Positions 32,451 through 45,284 of a stretch of DNA of 64,000 nt are shown one piece after another (position 1 is the first letter of the stretch; each line of letters begins with the position of its first letter). Origin of the DNA: Falciphora oryzae (taxonomy: Eukaryota; Ascomycota; Sordariomycetes; Magnaporthales; Magnaporthaceae); assembly GCA_000733355.1 (NCBI GenBank), contig JNVV01000022.1:453384-517383 (forward strand). Reading direction: 5' to 3'. The notes beneath the pieces were generated by a model. The model ran no database searches, was not told the DNA's origin, and saw nothing but the letters and a program-made list of their open reading frames with translations. Both the position numbers and the translations under genes were made by a program.

Positions 32451-34783
32451 CTAGATCTTCCTCTTCACCAGGCCCTTCCAAAAGTCGAAGCTGTTCTCGT
32501 CGCTCTGAAGCGCCCACACTCGTCCCGTGGGCCTGTCACCGACTCCCAGCTCCTCCGCCTTCAGCATCCCCCAGTCTCGAGTGATGCCGGCGACCCTGGC
32601 CCTCACGCCGCCCTCGGCCTCCAGTGTGACCAGCTGGCCCGAGTGGAGCCAGTGCCGGTAGTAGCGCTCCTCGAGGTCGTCCGTGAACCCTCGCGACACA
32701 AACTCGTTGTAAAGTGCCTCGATGCGTGTCAGCACACGGGCAAGCAGCCGCTCAATCTGGAACGGCGGTCGCTTAGCCGCCTCGGCCAGCGCGTTCAGCG
32801 ATGTCGTCGGCCGCGGGTTGGACGTGTTGATACCAATGCCCAGCACCACCTGGTAGTTCCCCGACGCGTAGGAGCAGTTGGCGAGCATCCCCCCGATCTT
32901 GACCCACTGCGGCGGATCTGCAGGCTGTGTGGGATCGCGGCAGTCTGTTGTTTGTCACGAGCTTGTCAGCCGTCGACAGGTTCAATGGGGTTGGGGGGTT
33001 TGCCGAAGGAGGCATACATATGTCGTTGGGCCACTTCAGCTTCACCGGCATGTCAGAGTAGCCCTTGTCGTAGCTCCGGATTGCCTCGACTAGGGCTATC
33101 GAGGCTACATACTGGATGAACACTACCGGCCGAGAAACGGCGAGGTGGGCCGGATGGTTGATCACAGTGGAAAAGATCAAAGCCCCAGGCGGTGCGATCC
33201 AGACATTGTTGCCACGGCCCCTGCCCGAGGTTTGTGTGGTGGCGGCCAGAGTGAAGCCAGTAGGCAGCTTGGCCAGAAGTTTCTGGTTTCTGTCTGCTTG
33301 GTTAGTAGGCGTCAAGAAAATCCGAACTGGGCCCGTGGGGCGCGGGATAGGTTTCAGCACCGTACTTCTCCAGCATTGTGTTGGTGCTCGTCACCACTTC
33401 TCCGTACATGAGGGGGCTCCCCCAGTCGTACGAGCCTGTTTCCCGTCTGCGATAGGATTGAAGACTGGAGTAGTACAGAATGTGGTTGAAGGCAGGCGTC
33501 ATCTTGGGGTTGGGCCAACCCTCTTCGTGCGCGAACAGGGTGTCTATTTGCCGGTCGGTGTCCTTTCCGGCGTTGCCGCCGCCGACAGCGAGCTTGAGAC
33601 TGGACATGGACCATGCAGTTGCCGAGTTCACAATGCGGAACGTGTTGCTCTCGGCCTCGATGAGCTCTGTGCCGTGCTCTTTAGTAATGACATCTTCAAG
33701 TGAGTGGAGCAGTTCGCTGACTTCTTGATGTGTGGCCGACGTGAGGTGCAGGCTGGACGGCGAAGGCGTCGCCGCCGCTTCCTGCACGACATCCAGGCCG
33801 ACCCTGGTCAGGCACGCTCGCAGAAACGCGGTCCGCGCCTCTTCATCGGCGGTGAGATCCTTTATGAGCTTGTCATATCCCTCAATGCTCGGCTGAGGGG
33901 GCAGGAGAGAGGGCGAGAATCTATAGGTGCAAGCCGAGTATGACGTGTGTTAGTCAGTGGCGCCTCCATGTCGTTTCAAGTCTCATGGATCAGACTCCTG
34001 AGAGGACGTCGTTGAGCGGCGCACGTACTCTGGGTGCAGACCGAAGAGCAAGGCGTGTCCATTTCCAACGGGAATATGGACAGCAGCAGCGGGCCTCCCA
34101 CTTCCTCCGTCGACATCGATCTCGTCCTCATACTCGGCGAGCACATGGACTCCCTTGGACCCCAAGGTTGCGGCATCAACAAAGACGCCGCCGCCATTGT
34201 AATACGTGCGCAGCGTGTCCGACATGCCCGGCTGGCGGACGGGGAACTCGTGGCGGCTGACCCTGACGAGAGCTGCCCTCGCGCCCGCCTCGCTGTGATA
34301 CTGGAACCCAGAAAAGGCGCCGCCGCGGCAAGTGCCCGGGAAGAAGGCGAGCTCCCTAGGCCCAACAACCTCGAGGACTTTGTCGCCAACCTCGAACTCG
34401 CAGCGGGCGGAGCCGTAGTAGGCGCCGGCGCAGAAGCCGAGGTACCTGCCGCCACGGCGGACAAAGGATGTGATGGCGGCGTTGCCCGGGCCGTTCAGCA
34501 CGCGGCAGTAGCCAAGATCAGCGCCGCCCGGGAACACCAGCAGGGCGCAGGTAGGGGCCCACGGCTCCTTGAGTAGCGCGGACTCGCTGATGGTGGAGAC
34601 GGCGTAGTTCGGCGCCAGGAGACGGCGCAGAGTAAAGACGGCATGCTTCACCGACTCGGCAGCGGCGCCGCTGCCTTGAGGAGTGGACGTCGATGTCAGT
34701 CAACACGCCTCACATCCACGCAAGACAAGAAGATGGGGAAACCAACCTGTGTATATCAGGATGTTCAGCTTCCTGATGGCCAT
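32451..34783 (-). CDS. BPL1: Biotin-protein ligase (holocarboxylase synthetase)
   Basis: Five exons (34783-34747, 34674-34029, 33920-33366, 33289-33018, 32944-32451) join in frame to 667 residues. The N-terminal half is the BPL_N glutamine-amidotransferase-like domain: it opens MAIRKLNILIYTG and contains FPGGADLGYC and a nucleophile-elbow-like GFCAGAYYGSA. The C-terminal catalytic domain has the biotinyl-AMP loop GRGRGNNVW, the LKWPNDI motif and the VKIGGMLANC and GIGINTSNPRP strands. The enzyme activates biotin with ATP and attaches it to the lysine of carboxylases such as acetyl-CoA and pyruvate carboxylase. Length is close to yeast Bpl1 (690 residues). The GTTGGT donor of intron 1 is unusual, but the join restores the conserved YTG-x-ES-x-K segment. 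Confidence 0.94.
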
Positions 34784-35232
34784 CTTGCGAGAGCCGGGCC
34801 GGCGTTGGCAATGGCAATGGCCTTGGTTAGAGTCGGTGGTGTTAAATCATGGGAAACAGGGAGGTATCAAGTTGAGCTATTTATCACGGCCGTCCAGTGT
34901 TGTTGGATTTGGCTGATGCCAGCCGGGCGGGCGGGACACTGGAGAACCGTGCTGACGCTAGAGCTTCATGTGAGCATGGATGATTGGGGAAGGCTCGAGG
35001 GTGGCGTGGCGTGACTGGTAGCCTCAATCAGCCGCGGAGGTCCGATTTTGGTGCGCTGGACCGCCTGGAATAAAGCTGTTGGGCCGCTGGACTGCCTGGC
35101 GCTGCCCGGCAATAAGCAAATTCGATATTGACTCAGGCCTCAGCCACAAAATTGACCCCCTCCCTATCCGTCCGTGATCGACATTCCCTCCTCATCAATT
35201 CGGACCTTTGGGTATATGCTCCAACATTAATC
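34784..35232. promoter_or_regulatory. Divergent promoter between BPL1 and COA4
   Basis: 449 bases between divergent start codons. No specific factor site was assigned. Confidence 0.5.
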
Positions 35233-35706
35233 ATGTCAAAGAATGAAAGCGATGGCGAGAAGAAGGCAATCGAGGACGATGACGAGCCAGACGAGTGGTA
35301 TGCATACGAGGCCGTAGCCCCTGATCTTGTGTTCTTTTGCATCTAACACAGCCATCTGCAGGGACAAGCGCATATTCAGCACCGGCTGTGCAGGTACGAG
35401 GCGCTGTGTGCCTTTTTGGCCTGCGAGCATAGGGCTTCAGAGACCAAGCTCAACAGCTGACCGTATATCAGATGAGAACTGGAGGCTCACAGAATGCCAC
35501 TCGGAGAAGAAAGACTGGAGGCAATGCACCGAGGAGGTATGTGTGCTTGGATTATCTATAATTTCAACGCCAGGGGCAGATAATCCCCGCAGCACGCAAG
35601 ACTGATATCATTGACGTGTTGCGGTCACTGCATGTAGTTGACGCGATTCCGCGAATGCTGGAAACAGCACAACAACGACAAGCGCACTCAGACCAAGGAT
35701 GCTTAG
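35233..35706 (+). CDS. COA4: Cytochrome c oxidase assembly factor Coa4 (twin CX9C protein)
   Basis: Four very small exons (35233-35297, 35362-35393, 35472-35536, 35638-35706) encode 76 residues; exon 2 is only 32 bases. An acidic N-terminus (EDDDEPDEWDKRIFSTGC) leads into a CHCH fold with two CX9C motifs: C-ADENWRLTE-C and C-TEELTRFRE-C. Coa4/Cmc3 proteins enter the intermembrane space through Mia40-driven disulfide formation and assist complex IV assembly, probably in copper delivery or haem/copper-site maturation. The DKRI(F/L)xTGC segment immediately before the first CX9C is the Coa4 signature, separating it from Cox17, Cox19 and Cox23. Confidence 0.93.
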
Positions 35707-36214
35707 CGAGAGAGAGCCTTGATGCGCTCGAGGTCCGTCCTTTTGAATGATTCTCTCCGCTCGATTTTGCGCACGCGATTATAAATGCTGGCCCTTAGGT
35801 CTAGCTCACTTAATTCCAGCCAACTGGTATACAAAACGTGACCCATTGTCGAGTTGAGATTCTTATCAGGGGAGCATCATCGCCAGATTAATTAGTGGCC
35901 CAAGCTCCCGCCCCTCAAAAGGCTGCGGAGGCAGGCCAACCTGCCCGCCCGCGCCAAGCAAACTTATTAGTGGATCCACTCAAATCCTCGACGTGCTCGA
36001 CGATTGATATCCATTGCTGTGCAAAGTGATTTTGCTTCGTTGAATGCCCGACACCAATTGAGTTGATGATCAAATCGGCAGACACAGCCAACGCTAAATT
36101 CACCGAGCACATATCTAAATACTGACCCCTGTCCATTACGCGTGCTATCCTGAGCACATCGTTTGGACACCCGCTCCCCCGCCGTCTCGCCGCCCTCGAC
36201 GGCAAAAAATCACA
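35707..36214. other. Intergenic region between COA4 and MGM101
   Basis: About 500 bases with the COA4 3' UTR and the MGM101 promoter. No element recognised. Confidence 0.5.
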
Positions 36215-37189
36215 ATGAGAGTCGCGGCGGCACGCACACTGCGGCCACTTCGGTCAGCGGCGTCGCTCACGTCGCCGTCCAGGGCGCCCTGCACGCCGCT
36301 CGGCTGCCGCTCAGTGGGCACCCTGAAGCCCGCGGCGCCCCCAGCCAAGCCCAAGATGCCAGCCAGGACCGTCTACTCCAAGTCGTCCGCCCCGACCGGC
36401 CCCAAGCCCTCGGCCCCCACCACGGCAGCAAAGTCGACGACGACGACGACGACGACGACGACGCCACCACCTTCGTCCATGCCCGAGCCACCTGCCACCC
36501 CGATCCTCGACCCGCAGGCGGCGGTGACGCCCGTCGAGGCCGCCACGCCCGCCTCGCGCTTCGCGCCCATGCCCGACCCGGCCGGCGACGGCACCATCGA
36601 CTGGTCCGCCTCCTTCCACGGCCTGGGCTCGACCCCCTACAGTGCCGAGACGGCCAAGATCCTCATGGCCCCGCTCGACCCGGAGGACGTCGAGGTCAAG
36701 CCCGACGGCATCATCTACCTGCCCGAGATCAAGTACCGCCGCATCCTGAACCGCGCCTTTGGCCCGGGAGGCTGGGGCCTGGCGCCCCGCGGCGAGCTCA
36801 TCGTCGGCGAGAAGGTCGTCACGAGGGAGTATGCGCTCGTTGCGCACGGCAGGTAAGGTTATTTTCTTTATCATCTGTATCCTTTCTGCTCCCCTCACTA
36901 ACTCTTGGACTCCTCGCAAACCAGATTCGTCGGCCAGGCGCGAGGCGAGTGCCAGTACTTCAGCGACGAGTCGATCCCCACCGCGGGCGAGGGCTGCAAG
37001 TCCAACGCCCTGATGCGCTGCTGCAAGGACCTGGGCATCGGCTCCGAGCTGTGGGACCCGCGCTTCATCCGCACTTTCAAGAAGAAGTATGCCCAGGAGG
37101 TCTGGGTCGAGCACGTCGTGAACAAGAAGAAGCGCCAGATCTGGATGCGCAAGGACGGCGAGGTTGCATACCCTTACAAGAGGACATGA
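36215..37189 (+). CDS. MGM101: Mitochondrial genome maintenance protein Mgm101
   Basis: Two exons (36215-36852 and 36925-37189; GTAAGG donor, CAG acceptor) encode 300 residues. The N-terminus ([17 protein letters not shown]) is Arg-rich without acidic residues and is a likely mitochondrial presequence. A disordered linker carries nine consecutive threonines from an ACG microsatellite. The conserved core runs from about residue 127 ([13 protein letters not shown]) to the end and includes [20 protein letters not shown] and a C-terminal [19 protein letters not shown]. Mgm101 is a Rad52-like single-strand annealing protein needed for mitochondrial DNA maintenance and recombination. The ORF reading over the same bases in another frame is a shadow. 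Confidence 0.96.
36433..36462 (+). repeat. In-frame ACG microsatellite encoding polythreonine
   Basis: A tandem (acg) trinucleotide run inside MGM101 exon 1 encodes a polythreonine stretch in the disordered linker between presequence and core. It is expected to vary in length between strains without disturbing the frame. Confidence 0.75.
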
Positions 37190-37920
37190 GAATGAGAATG
37201 AGAATGAGCATGAGTCTGCTCGGCTAGGGCATGCTGTTGTCCTGCCGGAGAGGCCGCTTTACAGCATACTCAAACAGCATGCAGACCTCGGCTCTTTGGC
37301 TATGGACGACTGTTGCTAGAGCTATTGGCAGGCCATCGCCACCACCCCTCCGCTCCTACCAAATCTTGATTGCCGATCACCCAGTCTACGACATGATCTC
37401 ACTCAAGGAACCTTGTATCACCGCGTAGATACCTGGTGTGTGTATATAGTAACGTTGTATCCGTCCCATGAACTGACATGTAAAATATATTCAAATACAG
37501 AAACGCAGCGAGCATGTTCATGTTGTCGAAACATATACTAAACCCGCGTCCGGGCAGTACATTTTGCTATACAGGGTACCTGCCGGCCTTCTATCAAGGC
37601 GATGATAACCGGCGCCATTTGGCAGAAGCCTGCGCATGGGCTGTCGTCTCTGCAGATCTGGAAACTATGTACGGGCCTGTGCGCACCATCACAAGCGAGC
37701 TGGCACTCGGCCAAGTTGGACATGAAAGCCCATCTTGCGGCAAGGTCTAATCACAGCGGTTTCCCCCGGCCCCGACTGCCCGGGCTAAAGAATGATCCAT
37801 GCAAACCCAACAAATCAAAAGCTCCCTTGACGAAAGAAAGATAAAGGCGTTTGAGGTCCACCAAACGTGAACCCAAAGCAGTAAGGGCAAGCCTAAATGC
37901 ATGCGTCGTAACGGATTCGT
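37190..37920. other. Convergent 3' intergenic region
   Basis: The gap between the stop codons of MGM101 and the REEP-like gene. It begins with a short imperfect (gaatga) hexamer repeat that overlaps the MGM101 stop codon (about 37186-37213). The rest shows no gene. Confidence 0.5.
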
Positions 37921-39221
37921 TCACTTGTCAACACCAGAGCTTGCGCCAGCATCGGGGTGGACGCCTGGGCCGCCGGCCGATGGCGAACCTCCCCAGCCGA
38001 AGGGGTTCCAGGCGCCACCGGCCTGAGGCCCTCGGCGCCGGACGCCCGTGCCGTCATCAACGTCCTCGGCCCCGCTCTCGGCTTCGATCTTCTCAAAGTC
38101 CTGCTCGCTGCGCGACTTGCTCAACCCACTGCCCGAGGACTCGTCGGTTGCGCCGGAATTATTCCACGGGAAGCTGCCCGAGCTGACGTTCTTTTCCAGG
38201 TTCAGGCCCTCCACGACCTCCAGAACGCGGCCGAATTTCGACTGTGACGGAGCGGAAGGGGTTGACGATGAAGTTGGGGCCTTGGAATTGGGTAGCTGGG
38301 CGGCCTCGCGGTCGAGCGCGGCCAGCAGCGTGGTGAGGCGGTCGCGCTGGGTCGCGATGAAGTCGGCCTTGTCAGCCTCGCCGACGGAGCTGGGGATGAT
38401 GCTGCCCGGGGCGTTGGCGCTCCTCGAGACGCCGCCATCCCTAGGGGCGGCAGTAGAGGACGCGCCAAGGGCGGTGCTCACGGCGCCTGCCAGCATGCTA
38501 AATACGTCATTGCCGGCGGCGGCAGGGTCCGAAGCACCGCCGGCGCCACCCCAGCGCGCGGCGGGCAGGCTGAACCTGGCGAACAGGTTCTGGGTGTAGG
38601 ACTGGGCCGACTGGGCGGCGGAGGGCGGTGGGGCCTGCTCGGGCGTGGGCGGCAAGCCAAGGACCTTGGTCTTGAACCACTCGATGGCCTCCTGCAGGTA
38701 GGCGAGGCCGGCGGCGCGCAGCTGCTCGTGGGTTGAGGCGATGAACTCGTCGATGGCGTCCTCGTTCTTTTGCAGGTATGGGTGGATGTGCTCCTGGTAG
38801 ATGACGCGGGCGCCCTGGGTCTGGGGCAGGATGAGGTACAGGAAGAAGAATAGGCGCATATAGGCGTAGAAGGGTACCCTAGGCGCAACAACGAGGAATA
38901 GTCAGCAAAGAGCCGGGGTGAGCAGCCTAAGAATCCGTCGGCATACCAGCAGAGAAACCAGTCGGTCCAGGACTCAACTAGGAGCGCGCAGGCAAGCACA
39001 ACCCAGTACATCAGCCATGGGGTCAGCTGGGCCGGGTCCGAGGTCTTGAGGGCCTTGTAGGAGCCGAAGAGGGGGAAGAGAAAGGACGCGATTGAGCTGT
39101 ATTGCTTGGGCGAGCCTTTGGGTTAGCCTTCGGGTCTCGACGCAGGGCCGGGTCTGTTTGTCTGCGTGTTTGTGGCGCCGCCAGCAACGTACGAAAGCGT
39201 CTTTGCGAAGATGTCAAACAT
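37921..39221 (-). CDS. REEP/Yop1 (TB2/DP1/HVA22) family ER-shaping protein with long C-terminal tail
   Basis: Exons 39221-39193, 39096-38947 and 38878-37921 encode 378 residues. The TB2/DP1/HVA22 domain spans about residues 10-95: a first hairpin SIASFLFPLFGSYKALKTSD, then LTPWLMYWVVLACALLVESW and FYAYMRLFFFLYLILPQTQG, closing with the amphipathic YQEHIHPYLQKNEDAIDEFI. Such proteins wedge into and curve ER tubules. Unlike the roughly 170-residue Yop1, this one has about 280 further cytosolic residues, Ser/Pro/Gly rich with an acidic patch and a coiled-coil-like segment (DFIATQRDRLTTLLAALDRE). It is therefore the long REEP-like paralogue rather than Yop1 itself; its specific role, possibly ER-phagy or vesicle traffic, is inference only. 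Confidence 0.88.
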
Positions 39222-41204
39222 GGTCGGGGACGGGTTTCGGGGCAGGCCAAGGGCGCCGCCGTCGGATCGGGTCTAGGAGTCGGTCTCTATCTGGTCTTGT
39301 TCGGCGGCGGGACGAGGAGGGCGGGCGTCATGTCGGCGCCAGAGGGAATGGAGCTAGGACAGAAAGAAAGAGGTCGGGACGGACGGATAGAAAAAGGGCT
39401 GGCAAGGGGGCGAGGCCGAGCACAGAAGAAAGGAAGCATGGACGGGCGGCGGAAGCTAAGGCCGGACGGATGATTGATGCACAATAGACCGGGCAGGCAT
39501 GCAAGCATGCCCGTCGCCAGCCCACATGGATGGATGGGAGCCCGCCCGGCTGATGCATGCCAGCCAGCCCGGTTTGGGTACCTTGGCCCAGCTCCCCCTC
39601 GCTCCCCCACCACACCACCAGCGCGCCCTTGGCACCACCTGCCCGACCCGCCGGGTAGCTCGGCCCTTTGTCAGCTAAAAATGTGCTTGCAGCGCAGCGC
39701 CCCGCGACACCAAAGCAGGACACCAGGCGTTTGGTGCTGCGTGTCACGAGGCAGCATGCGGACAAGGCAGCAGCCAGCAGACGCCACCTGGTAGCCGTCT
39801 CTTTGCAAAGACCTGGCATGTACAACGAGGCACGCACCGCCCACGCATGCTTTCTCCATGTCGCATCGCTGCCTGGAACTTCAGCTGAGTTATGGAGGTC
39901 GGGCTCAAGGCGCCCTGTGCTGTGCCAGAGCTATGGATGGAGTGCTACGTCATCGGCATCCGCTGGATAGCACAGATGGTCGCCCGGGTGCCGACAGAAG
40001 GCATGTACCTGGAAACAGGCGGTGGGCTTCTGGTGGAGGGGCCCTGTGATTTCGGTATGCTAGCCCCATCTTACGCTGGAGTCAGTCCCGCAGCCCAAGC
40101 AGGGATGGCGGGCATCGGGTGACGCTGATTAGTGGAGGAGCAGATTGAGACCCGGATGTGTTTTCCTCCACGCAAATGCACGCAATGCACGCTCATTGAG
40201 GCCAGACCAGATCATCATCTCTCCCGTCCAGGCACGTTTGCAGCCAGCATTTTGATTTGCATGCTGCTCTGCTACCTCACGAGCCCAGCCAGCACCAACC
40301 CAGATCTCGTTTGTCCACGTCGTGCGTGCATGCGCCATACGATCGAACGAACACCTTGCCCGATGGCGCTTTGTGGCTGCATTACGGGGCCAGGACGCGT
40401 CACGCCCCGGGCCCTGGAGTCTAGAGCGTTCGCCCAAGCTGGAAGATGACTCCCTCGATTGCGGCCTGGATGCCAGACGGAGAGAAGGAGAGCCTAAGAG
40501 TTCAAAACTTTGCAATGTGCGGCTTCATCTATGCAAGCTGGCTGGACTCGTCAAGATGGAACCCGAGACGGAAGGATCGGGAGGTATCACCGCTACCAAA
40601 GTACCAAAGTATCAAATCCACAACCATGACCGTCCAATAATTGCCTTTTCCAGTCGTCACTTTGCAAAACCAAATCGATTTCTCAGAATGAAATAATACA
40701 GCCAACCACGCCACAGTGACTAAAAGATGACTGCTTCCTCTTGACCTTGGGATTCCTCTTGTCGGGCAGTCAGTCACCTCTAGTTGGTGTCTAAAGCCTC
40801 AGTTGTGAACTGAATTACCTACCTGGCAATGTCCCGACTCACCCCAGTTTGCCCAACTTTGTCTTGAAGTGATGCCGCCACATGTGCTCCCGTAACTCCT
40901 CGTCGTGCTGTCACAACGTGTATCAACTATTGTCTATATACGTCTCGGCGAGCCGTTTCTACTCTCTGACTGCTTCACGACAGCTGCTTGCCTCTCGCTA
41001 TCTTACAGGCAATCCGCATTATCCCTGAAGCCACAAACAACTTGACCAGAATATCCTCCTCCTGGAGACTATTAACTTGTTAATTAATCATCTCCTGCAC
41101 AGGCAACCAAACAAGAACCTGGACTCAGAAACTAACACACTAACCCGTTTGGCGTAGAACACACTTGCCACGCAATTCGCTCAGCCGCTTGACAGTTACA
41201 AACG
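39222..41204. other. Intergenic region
   Basis: Nearly 2 kb between the divergent starts of the REEP-like gene and the small orphan ORF. Open frames are short and overlapping. No repeat family or gene recognised. Confidence 0.45.
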
Positions 41205-41666
41205 ATGGCATCGCCTTCGACACCATCCTCAGCTCGTCGGAGAGGAATGGACCCGGAGCAGGGATGGGCGCCGACACCCGGCCCCAGCGGAGGGCTCGAG
41301 TCGGACAGGAACAGGCATCAGCGTGCCCGGGGGACGCACCGGGAGATTGACGTGTACTGGCACACCATGAACAGCGACCACAAAATCGACGAGGAATCGG
41401 AGATCTTTGTCGGGATGCGCGAGACCTTCCGCTGCGACATGGCCGAGTATCTGCGGAGCCTGGCCGACTTCCTCCGCGAGACCAGGGACCGCTGCTGGCT
41501 GCACTTGCTCACCTGCACGGAGAGTTCTATCAATGTCGTGATCGACACTGAATTGGATATTACGACTCTCATCTCCATCATGAGGCGGTGTCGGGTCTAT
41601 CTTCCGTCCGACTTCTACACGTCCGGCAACGCTGTGCCTAGATCCGAATACACGAATACTGGCTGA
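41205..41666 (+). CDS. Hypothetical 153-residue protein
   Basis: A single-exon frame from ATG 41205 to a TGA ending at 41666. Residues 1-50 are basic and low complexity (Pro/Ser/Arg/Gly). Residues 50-145 look folded, with an amphipathic helix around FRCDMAEYLRSLADFLRETR followed by a hydrophobic strand-helix segment (INVVIDTELDITTLISIMRR). Four cysteines are present. I know no family for it. It may be lineage-specific, a truncated fragment of a longer gene, or spurious. A second in-frame ATG (41247) would remove 14 residues. Confidence 0.45.
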   Translation: MASPSTPSSARRRGMDPEQGWAPTPGPSGGLESDRNRHQRARGTHREIDVYWHTMNSDHKIDEESEIFVGMRETFRCDMAEYLRSLADFLRETRDRCWLHLLTCTESSINVVIDTELDITTLISIMRRCRVYLPSDFYTSGNAVPRSEYTNTG

Positions 41667-41951
41667 GGTGGTTGCGAAGGAGAACTATCTGCGTCGTCTT
41701 GCTAGTAACTGGTAATTACCCTTATTGCGCCGCAGCGGCATCCTAAGAAGAGTTACGTGCTCCTGGAATCAGTTCATCAGCTATTCTTACACCCTGGGCC
41801 ATGACCTTTGTACGAGCTCGAAAGTAGACCGAGATGCGCAGATTGGCAAACCTATATTTTGCTCATTTGTGTACCAGGATACCGTGAGCTGGGCTAAGAG
41901 CTGTTTAACTCGTGTTTCCAGGGTGTCTCCTGTCATTGTGTGTCTTGAGCT

Positions 41952-44389
<2,438 letters not shown>

Positions 44390-45283
44390 AACTGCGGCAG
44401 GTTTGGTCCAGATTTCGATGTTTGGCTACTGTCAGGGCTGGCTGTTTCGACCCAAGGGCCGGAACCGGACCTCGGCGGGTATATAATGTGAGCCTTTATA
44501 GACAGTGGGATACAAGTAAAGAACCAATATGTTTCTCGTGAACCCTCTAGGCCTGGGCCTTCTCCGTTCTGCCATGGTCCCCTTGCCCTACTTATATAGA
44601 ACCACTTGGAACGACACTGCCCTGGCGGAAATTCCAAATTCCGGTCCGGTCAGCCGAGACGGGCAAAAAGAAATAGCAATACCTAGCGGCCTACCGACCC
44701 CCGCCCGTGAGTGGAATATCCCATGTCGCATCGATGGCAGTTCAGGCGTTCTCGTCGGCTGAGAGACAGGCGGGGGTGAGCGGGCAAATGCCAAGGATTA
44801 CGGCTGGGCGCATCGAGAAAGGCCTACAAGTCCCAGGGATCACAAATGTTATTCTGGTGGGCCCCTCTGACCTCGACAGGAGAGTACGCAGCTTAGCACA
44901 CAAGTTTCAAAGCAAACCAAGGTATCTGACTGAGTGGAGACAGTGCAAAGATACATAGCTTTGCGTGCCATTTTCTATACTGAAAAGTGTACCGAATACA
45001 GGACCCACTACAGAAAAGATCTACTAGAATAACGTTTGTGATCCCTGGGACTTGTAAAGTCGACTCAACCTGCCTGCATGCCTTCCCCGCTCCAGCGCGG
45101 GCTTGTCAAGGATGACTCCACATGGCAACATACCACAGCATCATTATGGTCTCTCGGTCAATGGCCGCGTAAACTTCTCTTTTCCCAATCGTTGTTGAAT
45201 GTACTTGATTTTGCCGTCTTACTTGTCCTGCTTACACGAGCTTTCTCCCAACGCCCCCCCCCCCCTTTTTTTTTTTTTTTTTT
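44390..45283. other. Intergenic region carrying a MITE-like element and a C12T19 tract
   Basis: This gap separates the carboxylesterase start from the AAA ATPase stop codon. Its two marked features, the inverted-repeat element at 44827-45054 and the homopolymer at 45254-45284, are listed separately. The remainder should hold the esterase promoter and the ATPase 3' UTR. Confidence 0.5.
44827..45054. mobile_element. TA-flanked 228-bp MITE-like element with about 33-bp terminal inverted repeats
   Basis: The left end reads caagtcccagggatcacaaa, then about 13 more matching bases to 44859. The right end (45022-45054) is its reverse complement. About 30 of 33 positions match, and the differences I see are T/C and A/G transitions. 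Both ends are bordered by TA (44825-44826 and 45055-45056), as expected for a Tc1/mariner/pogo-type target-site duplication. The 160-base interior has no open frame, so the element is non-autonomous. The TIR was not matched to a named family. Confidence 0.75.
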
Positions 45284-45284
45284 T
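45254..45284. repeat. C12T19 homopolymer abutting the AAA ATPase stop codon
   Basis: On the plus strand twelve cytosines run into nineteen thymines, the last of which is the complement of the final base of the TGA stop of the minus-strand ATPase gene. The 3' UTR of that transcript would therefore start with a long A-run followed by a G-run. Exact lengths are sequencing-sensitive. Confidence 0.85.

Noticed and set aside
33302..33366. Apparent premature stop and frame change in biotin ligase
   Set aside because: Explained by a normal 76-base intron (donor GTACGG, branch CTAAC, acceptor ACAG) that rejoins the conserved LEKNQKLL segment.
36163..37227. 354-codon plus-strand frame across MGM101
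   Set aside because: It reads the same bases in another frame; Mgm101 is clearly the coding frame and contains the conserved core.
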